This document shows, piece by piece, positions 7,607 through 18,066 of a DNA stretch of 21,000 nt. The translations under genes were made by a program, and so were the position numbers. Positions within the stretch are counted from its first letter, which is position 1. Each line of letters starts with the position of its first letter. Below the pieces are notes generated by a model. The model did no database searches, had not been told where the DNA came from, and saw only the letters and a list, made by a program, of their open reading frames with translations. Origin of the DNA: Strigamia acuminata (Eukaryota > Arthropoda > Chilopoda > Geophilomorpha > Linotaeniidae). The stretch spans positions 126,001 through 147,000 of the forward strand of contig CASHSZ010000100.1 of the NCBI GenBank assembly GCA_949358305.1, given 5' to 3'.

Positions 7607-9186
7607 TGTTGCGAGCAAGAACGCAACAAAAAGGATCTGGAGATTTCACGTTGTTCATCTTCTGAAAGAAAGAAAAGGCTTTTTAATTTTGTTGTCAAGT
7701 TTAGATAGATTTTTAACACATATCTGACATGCCCAGTTGGTTTGCCGCTTTGTTGTCACGATCCTGGTAGTTCAAGAGGGTTGTCACTTCGCCTGCCACA
7801 CCTGGAATGTTTGAAAGTTGTGTTTTTAGTCTTTTGTAATTAATTTATGTGTCTTTTTCACGTTTCTGAGTTATTTCTAGTATTTGTAAGTTCTCTCCTG
7901 TTTCCAGTTCACTTGCGAAGGAGATAGGCGTGCATCGGCAAGATGGCCGCCATAGCGCAAGTGAACTGGGAGATGGGAAGAACCTGAAATAAGCACAATT
8001 GTAGTTTTTGGTGCTTATTTTGCTTGTGATTTAATTTATACTAACTTGTATTGGTGTTTAAGGTAGTCCACAGGTGTCTTGGGTCGCTGGATGGGCGTTG
8101 GACATCGTTTGTGAGCGTTTGCGAGCGTCGAGCGTGAGCGTACGCCTTGCGACGCCTCTCGTGGTAGTGTGGGTCCTGCAAATGAGTTGAATTGGTCGGG
8201 TTTCAATGCCCAAGCACTGGGAAAGCTGTACTGACCGTTCTAAGACGAAGATCCATCGTTGAGAAGGCCTGTGAGTCGCTCGCGACCTTGTTTGGCTCCA
8301 TTCACGTCATTTTAGCAGTTGCATGGTCGCCATCTTGGATTTGGTGCTGCACTGTTGCCCTGTTATTATTTCTTTTGGGGTTTTGAGGAGACCTGGACAT
8401 AGGGAATATTTACTAGTTATTGTTTGTATAAATTACCAATATTAAGGGTTGTTAATCTAAGCTTTTACCTTTGTTATTGTATGGTTGTTACGGGTTAAGG
8501 TTTGTGACACTTTGCGCCCTCTTTTGGTGGCAATTGGGGTTTGGGCTCAGCATTGTGTTTTGAGTGCAGTTAATGTTAGTTTTAGCCTTTGAATTATCTG
8601 TTAAGTTTAAGTGAAGTGCTGTTTGCACAGGTCATACTGTTTTCAAGGTGTTAGGTTAAGTTTTGCCTTTATTTATGTTAAGTTTGACATCTGTTGTCTA
8701 TATACGGAAACCTTGTTGGCACTATTGTTATTATTCAAATCTGTATTGTTTGGTCACTGACATTTATTGTAATCAGGTGACCAGTTGTTAAGAGTAGGTT
8801 GCTAAAGAAGCAACTCAGTTGTTATCAGTTGTTAAGTATTAAAACCAGTTGTTATTTTTTCCTCCTTCTTTGGATAATTTATTCCTGGGTTTCTTTTACT
8901 TCAACAATCATGATGGCTTGTGAGTAGAGAGCTTTGCCTGCTCTCCTCCTCCCTGGGAGCACGGAATTTCTACCCAGCGGCTAAAGAGGTTTTGCCAATC
9001 ACTTCATCTAAATGCAGTTAGGCCTAGTTTCATGCAGTCAGGCCTAATCCTTCTTCAAGTTAGGCTTGGGCTCAGAGAAAGGATTTCAGCTTGTTTCATC
9101 AACCACTATACAGTCTCGGGCGGTTTCCAGAGTTTGGTGACCAATTCGCCAGTCCTCCCCTGTGAGATCCAAGGTTGTTTGCTACA
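7607..9186 (+). repeat. E1 3' LTR (1580 bp)
   Basis: This is the downstream copy of the E1 LTR, at a constant offset of 7094 bp from the first with no indel. It ends GCTACA at 9186 and is followed by the CAAA target duplication and by satellite. Hairpin, inverted repeat, TATA-like and ATTAAA motifs lie at the corresponding positions. Two substitutions from the 5' LTR give a divergence of about 0.13 percent by eye. Confidence 0.95.
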
Positions 9187-9190
9187 CAAA
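9187..9190. repeat. E1 target-site duplication, right copy (CAAA)
   Basis: Four bases directly after the terminal CA of the 3' LTR repeat the CAAA at 509-512. The interrupted monomer then continues at 9191. Confidence 0.95.
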
Positions 9191-9378
9191 CACCACAAGA
9201 CCAATGTCTCTGAACGTTCAGAAATAGTGTTTAAACCTTAGTAGAAGGCTCCAATGTAAGTTTTAGAAACATCCAACCAATGATTTGGGAGAATAAACTT
9301 TTGATCTCATCACAGTTGACTTAGCACAAACACCACAAGACCAATGTCTCTGAATGTTCAGAAATAGTGTTTAAACCT

Positions 9379-9525
9379 TAGTAGAAGCCTTCAATATAAG
9401 TTTTAGCAACACCCAAGCATTAAATTTTGAAAAAAAAATTTTGAGCTCATTTCACATCGCAGTTGACTTAGCACAAACACCACAAGACCAATGTCTCTGA
9501 ATGTTCAGAAATAGTGTTTAAACCT
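9379..9525. repeat. Representative B-type satellite monomer (147 bp)
   Basis: The first half differs from A types (AGCCTTCAATATAAG..., CAACACCCAAGC) and includes an A/T block with AAATTTTG, a nine-A run and TTTTGAGC, plus an extra ATTTCACATCG stretch. The second half, from CAGTTGACTTAGCAC to the end, is essentially identical to A types. The phased A- and T-tracts predict intrinsic DNA bending. Confidence 0.9.
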
Positions 9526-10806
9526 TAGTAGAAGGCTCCAATGTAAGTTTTAGAAACATCCAACCAATGATTTGGGAGAATAGACTTTTGATCTCATCAC
9601 AGTTGACTTAGCACAAACACCACAAGTCCAATGTCTCTGAATGTTTAGAAATAGTGTTTAAACCTTAGCAGAAGCCTTCAATATAAGTTTTAGCAACACC
9701 CAAGCAATAAATTTTGAAAAAAAAATTTTGAGCTTATTTCACATCGCAGTTGACTTAGCACAAACACCACAAGACCAATGTCTCTGAATGTTCAGAAATA
9801 GTGTTTAAACCTTAGTAGAAGGCTCCAATGTAAGTTTTAGAAACATCCAACCGATGATTTGGGCGAATAGACTTTTGATCTCATCACAGTTGACTTAGCA
9901 CAAACACCACAAGACCAATGTCTCTGAATGTTCAGAAATAGTGTTTAAACCTTAGTAGAAGGCTCCAATGTAAGTTTTAGAAACATTCAACCGATGATTT
10001 GGGAGAATAGACTTTTGATCTCATCACAGTTGACTTAGCACAAACACCACAAGACCAATGTCTCTGAATGTTCAGAAATAGTGTTTAAACCTTAGTAGAA
10101 GCCTTCAATATAAGTTTTAGCAACACCCAAGCATTAAATTTTGAAAAAAAAATTTTGAGCTCATTTCACATCGCAGTTGACTTAGCACAAACACCACAAG
10201 ACCAATGTCTCTGAATGTTCAGAAATAGTGTTTAAACCTTAGTAGAAGGCTCCAATGTAAGTTTTAGAAACATCCAACCAATGATTTGGGAGAATAGACT
10301 TTTGATCTCATCACAGTTGACTTAGCACAAACACCACAAGACCAATGTCTCTGAATGTTCAGAAATAGTGTTTAAACCTTAGTAGAAGGCTCCAATGTAA
10401 GTTTTAGAAACATCCAACCAATGATTTGGGAGAATAGACTTTTGATCTCATCACAGTTGACTTAGCACAAACACCACAAGACCAATGTCTCTGAACGTTC
10501 AGAAATAGTGTTTAAACCTTAGTAGAAGGCTCCAATGTAAGTTTTAGAAACATCCAACCAATGATTTGGGAGAATAAACTTTTGATCTCATCACAGTTGA
10601 CTTAGCACAAACACCACAAGACCAATGTCTCTGAATGTTCAGAAATAGTGTTTAAACCTTAGTAGAAGCCTTCAATATAAGTTTTAGCAACACCCAAGCA
10701 TTAAATTTTGAAAAAAAAATTTTGAGCTCATTTCACATCGCAGTTGACTTAGCACAAACACCACAAGACCAATGTCTCTGAATGTTCAGAAATAGTGTTT
10801 AAACCT

Positions 10807-12220
10807 TAGTAGAAGGCTCCAATGTAAGTTTTAGAAACATCCAACCGATGATTTGGGCGAATAGACTTTTGATCTCATCACAGTTGACTTAGCACAAACA
10901 CCACAAGACCAATGTCTCTGAATGTTCAGAAATAGTGTTTAAACCTTAGTAGAAGGCTCCAATGTAAGTTTTAGAAACATCCAACCGATGATTTGGGCGA
11001 ATAGACTTTTGATCTCATCACAGTTGACTTAGCACAAACACCACAAGACCAATGTCTCTGAATGTTCAGAAATAGTGTTTAAACCTTAGTAGAAGGCTCC
11101 AATGTAAGTTTTAGAAACATTCAACCGATGATTTGGGAGAATAGACTTTTGATCTCATCACAGTTGACTTAGCACAAACACCACAAAACCAATGTCTCTG
11201 AATGTTCAGAAATAGTGTTTAAACCTTAGTAGAAGGCTCCAATGTAAGTTTTAGAAACATCCAACCAATGATTTGGGAGAATAGACTTTTGATCTCATCA
11301 CAGTTGACTTAGCACAAACACCACAAGACCAATGTCTCTGAACGTTCAGAAATAGTGTTTAAACCTTAGTAGAAGGCTCCAATGTAAGTTTTAGAAACAT
11401 CCAACCAATGATTTGGGAGAATAAACTTTTGATCTCATCACAGTTGACTTAGCACAAACACCACAAGACCAATGTCTCTGAATGTTCAGAAATAGTGTTT
11501 AAACCTTAGTAGAAGCCTTCAATATAAGTTTTAGCAACACCCAAGCATTAAATTTTGAAAAAAAAATTTTGAGCTTATTTCACATCGCAGTTGACTTAGC
11601 ACAAACACCACAAGACCAATGTCTCTGAATGTTCAGAAATAGTGTTTAAACCTTAGTAGAAGGCTCCAATGTAAGTTTTAGAAACATCCAACCAATGATT
11701 TGGGAGAATAGACTTTTGATCTCATCACAGTTGACTTAGCACAAACACCACAAGTCCAATGTCTCTGAATGTTTAGAAATAGTGTTTAAACCTTAGCAGA
11801 AGCCTTCAATATAAGTTTTAGCAACACCCAAGCAATAAATTTTGAAAAAAAAATTTTGAGCTTATTTCACATCGCAGTTGACTTAGCACAAACACCACAA
11901 GACCAATGTCTCTGAATGTTCAGAAATAGTGTTTAAACCTTAGTAGAAGGCTCCAATGTAAGTTTTAGAAACATCCAACCGATGATTTGGGCGAATAGAC
12001 TTTTGATCTCATCACAGTTGACTTAGCACAAACACCACAAGACCAATGTCTCTGAATGTTCAGAAATAGTGTTTAAACCTTAGTAGAAGGCTCCAATGTA
12101 AGTTTTAGAAACATTCAACCGATGATTTGGGAGAATAGACTTTTGATCTCATCACAGTTGACTTAGCACAAACACCACAAGACCAATGTCTCTGAATGTT
12201 CAGAAATAGTGTTTAAACCT
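10807..12220. repeat. Second copy of a 1414-bp ten-monomer satellite block
   Basis: Ten monomers repeat the exact variant order found in 1-512 joined to 9191-10092. They include private marks such as CACAAAACC in the third, GAACGTTC in the fourth, AGTCC with GTTTAG in the seventh and TAGCAG at the start of the eighth. Both copies are 1414 bp. The first copy is split by E1 and this one is not. Five other monomers (10093-10806) separate them, giving a 2128-bp higher-order step. Confidence 0.88.
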
Positions 12221-12507
12221 TAGTAGAAGCCTTCAATATAAGTTTTAGCAACACCCAAGCAATAAATTTTGAAAAAAAAATTTTGAGCTTATTTCACATC
12301 GCAGTTGACTTAGCACAAACACCACAAGACCAATGTCTCTGAATGTTCAGAAATAGTGTTTAAACCTTAGTAGAAGGCTCCAATGTAAGTTTTAGAAACA
12401 TCCAACCGATGATTTGGGCGAATAGACTTTTGATCTCATCACAGTTGACTTAGCACAAACACCACAAGACCAATGTCTCTGAATGTTCAGAAATAGTGTT
12501 TAAACCT

Positions 12508-14059
12508 TAGTAGAAGGCTCCAATGTAAGTTTTAGAAACATTCAACCGATGATTTGGGAGAATAGACTTTTGATCTCATCACAGTTGACTTAGCACAAAC
12601 ACCACAAGACCAATGTCTCTGAATGTTCAGAAATAGTGTTTAAACCTTAGTAGAAGGCTCCAATGTAAGTTTTAGAAACATTCAACCGATGATTTGGGAG
12701 AATAGACTTTTGATCTCATCACAGTTGACTTAGCACAAACACCACAAGACCAATGTCTCTGAATGTTCAGAAATAGTGTTTAAACCTTAGTAGAAGGCTC
12801 CAATGTAAGTTTTAGAAACATCCAACCAATGATTTGGGAGAATAGACTTTGATCTCATCACAGTTGACTTAGCACAAACACCACAAGACCAATGTCTCTG
12901 AATGTTCAGAAATAGTGTTTAAACCTTAGTAGAAGCCTTTAATGTAAGTTTTAGAAACATCCAACCAATGATTTGGGAGAATAAACTTTTGATCTCATCA
13001 CAGTTGACTTAGCACAAACACCACAAGTCCAATGTCTCTGAATGTTTAGAAATAGTGTTTAAACCTTAGTAGAAGCCTTCAATATAAGTTTTAGCAACAC
13101 CCAAGCAATAAATTTTGAAAAAAAAATTTTGAGCTTATTTCACATCGCAGTTGACTTAGCACAAACACCACAAGACCAATGTCTCTGAATGTTCAGAAAT
13201 AGTGTTTAAACCTTAGTAGAAGGCTCCAATGTAAGTTTTAGAAACATTCAACCGATGATTTGGGAGAATAGACTTTTGATCTCATCACAGTTGACTTAGC
13301 ACAAACACCACAAGACCAATGTCTCTGAATGTTCAGAAATAGTGTTTAAACCTTAGTAGAAGGCTCCAATGTAAGTTTTAGAAACATTCAACCGATGATT
13401 TGGGAGAATAGACTTTTGATCTCATCACAGTTGACTTAGCACAAACACCACAAGACCAATGTCTCTGAATGTTCAGAAATAGTGTTTAAACCTTAGTAGA
13501 AGGCTCCAATGTAAGTTTTAGAAACATCCAACCAATGATTTGGGAGAATAGACTTTTGATCTCATCACAGTTGACTTAGCACAAACACCACAAGACCAAT
13601 GTCTCTGAATGTTCAGAAATAGTGTTTAAACCTTAGTAGAAGGCTCCAATGTAAGTTTTAGAAACATCCAACCAATGATTTGGGAGAATAGACTTTGATC
13701 TCATCACAGTTGACTTAGCACAAACACCACAAGACCAATGTCTCTGAATGTTCAGAAATAGTGTTTAAACTTTAGTAGAAGCCTTTAATGTAAGTTTTAG
13801 AAACATCCAACCAATGATTTGGGAGAATAAACTTTTGATCTCATCACAGTTGACTTAGCACAAACACCACAAGTCCAATGTCTCTGAATGTTTAGAAATA
13901 GTGTTTAAACCTTAGTAGAAGCCTTCAATATAAGTTTTAGCAACACCCAAGCAATAAATTTTGAAAAAAAAATTTTGAGCTTATTTCACATCGCAGTTGA
14001 CTTAGCACAAACACCACAAGACCAATGTCTCTGAATGTTCAGAAATAGTGTTTAAACCT
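12508..14059. repeat. Second higher-order pattern in the satellite
   Basis: The series from 12508 to 13213 (two ATTCAACCG monomers, a 139-bp monomer lacking one T, a CCTTTAATG monomer, then a B monomer) recurs at 13214-14059 with one extra A monomer inserted at 13494. The shared one-base deletion and the CCTTTAATG change show that these are copies rather than independent events. Confidence 0.8.
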
Positions 14060-14842
14060 TAGTAGAAGGCTCCAATGTAAGTTTTAGAAACATCCAACCA
14101 ATGATTTGGGAGAATAGACTTTTGATCTCATTACAGTTGACTTAGCACAAACACCACAAGTCTAATGTCTCTGAATGTTTAGAAATAGTGTTTAAACCTT
14201 AGTAGAAGCCTTCAATATAAGTTTTAGCAACACCCAAGCAATAAATTTTGAAAAAAAAATTTTGAGCTTATTTCACATCGCAGTTGACTTAGCACAAACA
14301 CCACAAGACCAATGTCTCTGAATGTTCAGAAATAGTGTTTAAACCTTAGTAGAAGGCTCCAATGTAAGTTTTAGAATCATCCAACCGATGATTTGGGCGA
14401 ATAGACTTTTGATCTCATCACAGTTGACTTAGCACAAACACCACAAGACCAATGTCTCTGAATGTTCAGAAATAGTGTTTAAACCTTAGTAGAAGGCTCC
14501 AATGTAAGTTTTAGAAACATTCAACCGATGATTTGGGAGAATAGACTTTTGATCTCATCACAGTTGACTTAGCACAAACACCACAAAACCAATGTCTCTG
14601 AATGTTCAGAAATAGTGTTTAAACCTTAGTAGAAGGCTCCAATGTAAGTTTTAGAAACATCCAACCAATGATTTGGGAGAATAGACTTTTGATCTCATCA
14701 CAGTTGACTTAGCACAAACACCACAAGACCAATGTCTCTGAATGTTCAGAAATAGTGTTTAAACCTTAGTAGAAGGCTCCAATGTAAGTTTTAGAAACAT
14801 CCAACCAATGATTTGGGAGAATAGACTTTTGATCTCATCACA

Positions 14843-14846
14843 GTTG
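14843..14846. repeat. E2 target-site duplication, left copy (GTTG)
   Basis: The intact satellite reads ATCACAGTTGACTTAGC. Here it stops after GTTG, and the LTR begins at 14847. Confidence 0.94.
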
Positions 14847-15618
14847 TGTTTCTAGCAGTGCTTGAAGACCGTGTTGCACTCTAGAAGACATTAGAAAATG
14901 GTTAAAATAAATAACCCTATTTACCAGAACTTGTGAAGAATCCCAAAGAAGAAAGTCCATTACAGGAAAAACCTTGATGTGAAACCTGTAAAGTGAGCTG
15001 CTGAACATGTTGGGATAATTCAATACTATTGTGCTCAAGTTAGCACACAAAAACGAATTTATTGTAAAGTTAAAATCTATCAAAACATTACACATAAGAG
15101 AGGAGAAAATCAACGTTACTTAGGACTAGAAAAACTATATATAAGTCAGTGTAGTTGCTGCGCAACCTACAACAATTAGAGCAGCAGCTCTTAGCAACGA
15201 GTGGCAACAATCGCTCGCAAGAGGCGAATTGTCCCTCTAGTGACAAAATGATAAAGCGTATACAAGAAAATACACAGTTTCGAGTATAAAATCATTACAA
15301 AAGGCACAAAACCTTAATAAATTAAGACAAAGTGTTTCAAATAAACAAACTAACTTAGGAACTAACAACAGCAACTCTTTGGACGAATCCAAGCAGTAAA
15401 ACTCCAAAGAATCAAAGAAAAGATGCAAGATTACCTTAAGAAAGACAGCTTAAATCAGGTAATTCACCACTCACACGTCACAAACTACACGAAATTCATT
15501 TAACCTTTAGCCAAAACTTAAGCTGCACTATTAAGTAAACACAAACTTAAATTAATGATTAATCAAAGCAAATCCGCTATTGCGATAGCAAAAATCCATG
15601 TTGCGCGTGCTCGCAACA
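14847..15618 (-). repeat. E2 3' LTR (772 bp)
   Basis: This is the left-hand copy, downstream in element orientation, and it ends at the GTTG target duplication at 14843-14846. The TATA box equivalent is at 15135-15145 and the AATAAA at 15058-15063 (TTTATT on the + strand). This is the copy that would supply transcript 3' end formation. Confidence 0.94.
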
Positions 15619-15645
15619 GCGTTGCCGGCCAAAGAAGAAGGGAAG
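15619..15645 (-). other. Conserved block before the E2 3' LTR (polypurine tract absent)
   Basis: On the minus strand the interior ends in a pyrimidine-rich run, then TTTGGCCGGCAACGC, and then the LTR. The same block with TTTGGCCGGCAGCGA ends the E1 interior. There is no sense-strand purine tract next to the LTR. Confidence 0.75.
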
Positions 15646-18048
15646 GCAAGGCAGAAAACCGTTGAAGGAATTCCCCATCAAAACCAAGAGAACGGGAAGA
15701 AAAAGTATCGAAGCCAAGCTCGACTTTGTAAAAGTCGCGAAGGCAAAACCATAGACACGAAGGCAAAAAGCTGTAACCTAAACATCCGAGACCTCTAGGA
15801 GCGTCCCAGGGTCAAGGGCATCGAAGTCGGATCGCGGCCCAAAAACACCGGAGAGACGAAAGAAAAGAGAAGTTGCGTTGCGGCGCACTTCCTAACAACA
15901 ACCAATAAAAACTAAAAGAAGCTTAAAAACACGAGAGAAGAAAGAGAAGGGCCGTGCCACGATGACCTAGTCCAGGCACCAAGGGGCTACGGCGTCGCCA
16001 ATAGACACGTGGCGCACACGCAAGAACCTTCAGAAAATCTGACTGAACGGGTTTTCTAACCAAAACGACGTGAGAACATTGCGGGAGCTTGTCCGAAAAC
16101 TCAGTCTGTCAACCCGTAGACAGACGCTTAAACTAAACAAAAACTAAAAATGGGAGAACGGAAATCCTTGTCAGAGAGGAAAGGCGCTGGTCCAAAACAA
16201 TCGTCCAACCAAACACCGAGGTTAGAAGTCTCAGAACCGAAAACTAAACGTCGTCGAAAAAAGGAAAACTGTCACAAAAACTCTTGATCGAGCATGGCCT
16301 CGCAAGGAACATGACATGCATGACGACTAGAAGAAACTTGGAACGCAAAAAGGAACAAACTTGAGACACGGCAGGCTTCACCGCCTCGTTGTTCTCGAGC
16401 CAGCGCTCAAGTGGCAACGTACCACGGAAACCTCCGTCCGCCTGAAAACACGAGCTGCGAACTCAAACTTATTAAACTATTAAAGACGACCCTTTTCTAG
16501 AAAACAAGAAAAATGCAAAATAAGGGAATGAATGCGTTGACCCAGACCTATCGTCTGACCAACCACCCAGCATTCGTACGAAGAACTAGAAAATGCCGTC
16601 AAGACCTAGGCACCACTCTTTCGCAAAGAGTGACTAACTAACCACTTACCCAAAGCCATGACCACCTAGCTAACATGATCACGCCAGAAGAAGGAAAAAG
16701 AGAACGAGAAAGCATGAAGCTCAGGCAATGCGAACCATTCGCAGCCACTGCCACGCAAAGGCGTTGACCGCACCCTGACTCGACATGAACCCACGAAACC
16801 GCTAAGAGCAGAGAATAAAGAAAAAAAAGAAAGACTTAGTCAGGTGACTGTGTAAACCATCTGCGACCTCTTGTCCACAGTGACAAAGAAACACCCGCAC
16901 GCTGACCCATCGACCACACTTTTATCTAACTAACAAGAGAAAAACGGTTCAATTATCTAAAAAAAACGAACACGTTCCGTGCAAATAAATACCGGCAAAA
17001 ACGTCAATATTATCACTAAAGCTATTGGCCAAGTATGGCCTCACAAGGGAAACTAACAAACTGGAACTGTGAAAACCAGCAAGAATTCCAAAACACTAAA
17101 CTTCCTGCTTTTTTTCGAAGAGGGAATAAGTCCGTACCCAAATAATCAATCCATTTCCTCCCCACGAGAAAAGAAAGGAAAGGGGCCTGCTTCTTTTTGA
17201 AGATCAACAGGTGTCAAACGATACTGAAAAACGTTGGAAGCAGTGCAACTGCAACCAAATGAAACGAAGCTACACTTCCTGCACGAAAACTAATCACGTC
17301 GTTGAAAAGAAATTAAAACCGGTGGCTTTCTTTCAACCGAGCTGCGCTTTACGAATGCGCCTTGAACAAGGAGGTACCCGATGGACTGCACGTCCGCACT
17401 CGGGCCACCGTGTAGCCTGTTGTGAGCAGACTACCACGAAGACTGAAACTTCTTTAACCGAGGGGGAAATAGAAACTAGATCTAGCTGAAACCCCATGCT
17501 CCAATAAGGAGGCTACCGTATGAACGCTTGGCCCACCCCGAGTCGGAACCAATATGATTGAACCGAGAAACGAGAGAAGAGGGAGGGTTGCTTGACGTCC
17601 CTGATTGCGAGGGGCGTCACACATAGACATGAGCACAAGGACTTGCCAGTTGCCAACCGCATTCCTGGAACCGGTAAGCAACTGCAAGTCGACAATTGAC
17701 TCGCTCACATACCCATTGACCACATCGTCGATCAGCAAGCCGACTTCCGGAAATCGCCACTCTACTGAAAGCACGTGTTGTCCAATGACTAAAACGTGTT
17801 GCCGAGTGCCGGCGCCAAGAAGGCCGCACACACACGTCCTTCGACCCATCCTAGAGTGGGCTCCCTGCCTAGTGCATGTCTGCCTCACTGCAGAGCTAGG
17901 GATGAAAGACTAACAACAACTACTCAGTCGCGGGAAGCCAACGTAGAAATAGGGGCCGCCAAGAGGCGCAGGGACTTTGTCTCGGACACGACATCTAACA
18001 GAGTATGGCAGTGCAAACCTGCCCTCTGAAACACATCGAATGGCAGTC

Positions 18049-18066
18049 CTTGCTGTGCACAGCAAG
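18049..18066. repeat. Perfect 18-bp palindrome in E2
   Basis: CTTGCTGTGCACAGCAAG equals its own reverse complement, with no spacer. It lies inside the E2 interior and has no counterpart I could find in E1. Confidence 0.85.

Larger units (their letters stand above)
513..9186 (+). mobile_element. E1: complete non-coding LTR retrotransposon (LARD-like), 8674 bp
   Basis: Two direct repeats of 1580 bp (513-2092 and 7607-9186, constant offset 7094) begin with TG and end with CA. They are flanked by the 4-bp target duplication CAAA (509-512 and 9187-9190). A primer-binding site matching tRNA-His lies 13 nt inside the 5' LTR. The 5514-bp interior has no gag, protease, reverse transcriptase, RNase H or integrase motif in any frame, and its longest open frames are under 200 codons and overlap others. 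The element therefore has the cis-acting parts of an LTR retrotransposon but no enzymes, and must be mobilised in trans, as large retrotransposon derivatives are in plants. I see only two LTR-LTR differences, so the insertion is recent. Its superfamily cannot be assigned without a coding partner; a 4-bp duplication is compatible with Ty3/gypsy-like or retrovirus-like integrases. Confidence 0.93.
9187..14846. repeat. Satellite array, middle segment (140/147-bp monomers)
   Basis: After 9191-9238 completes the monomer broken by E1, 39 whole monomers run from 9239 to 14766, and a partial one starts at 14767 and is cut at 14846 by E2. Ten are the longer B type (147 bp), starting at 9379, 9666, 10093, 10660, 11507, 11794, 12221, 13067, 13913 and 14200. 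The remaining 29 are A type (140 bp), two of which, at 12788 and 13634, lack one T. These lengths add up exactly to the observed 5528 bp. A types subdivide by recurring changes (CCGATG/GGGCG, ATTCAACCG, CCAATG, AATAAAC, CCTTTAATG). No genes lie in the segment. Confidence 0.97.

Noticed and set aside
1-9186. Reading the long direct repeats as a segmental duplication instead of LTRs
   Set aside because: TG...CA ends, a 4-bp target duplication, a primer-binding site next to one repeat only, and restoration of an exact 140-bp monomer all fit retrotransposon insertion.
14838-15113. 91-codon minus-strand frame in the E2 LTR, repeated at 20118-20399
   Set aside because: Duplicated only because the LTR is; it overlaps the predicted R/U5 part and runs out of the element, so the ends of the two products differ.
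17454-17888. 144-codon minus-strand frame in E2
   Set aside because: Overlapping frames on both strands in the same GC-rich patch; no zinc knuckle or enzyme motif.
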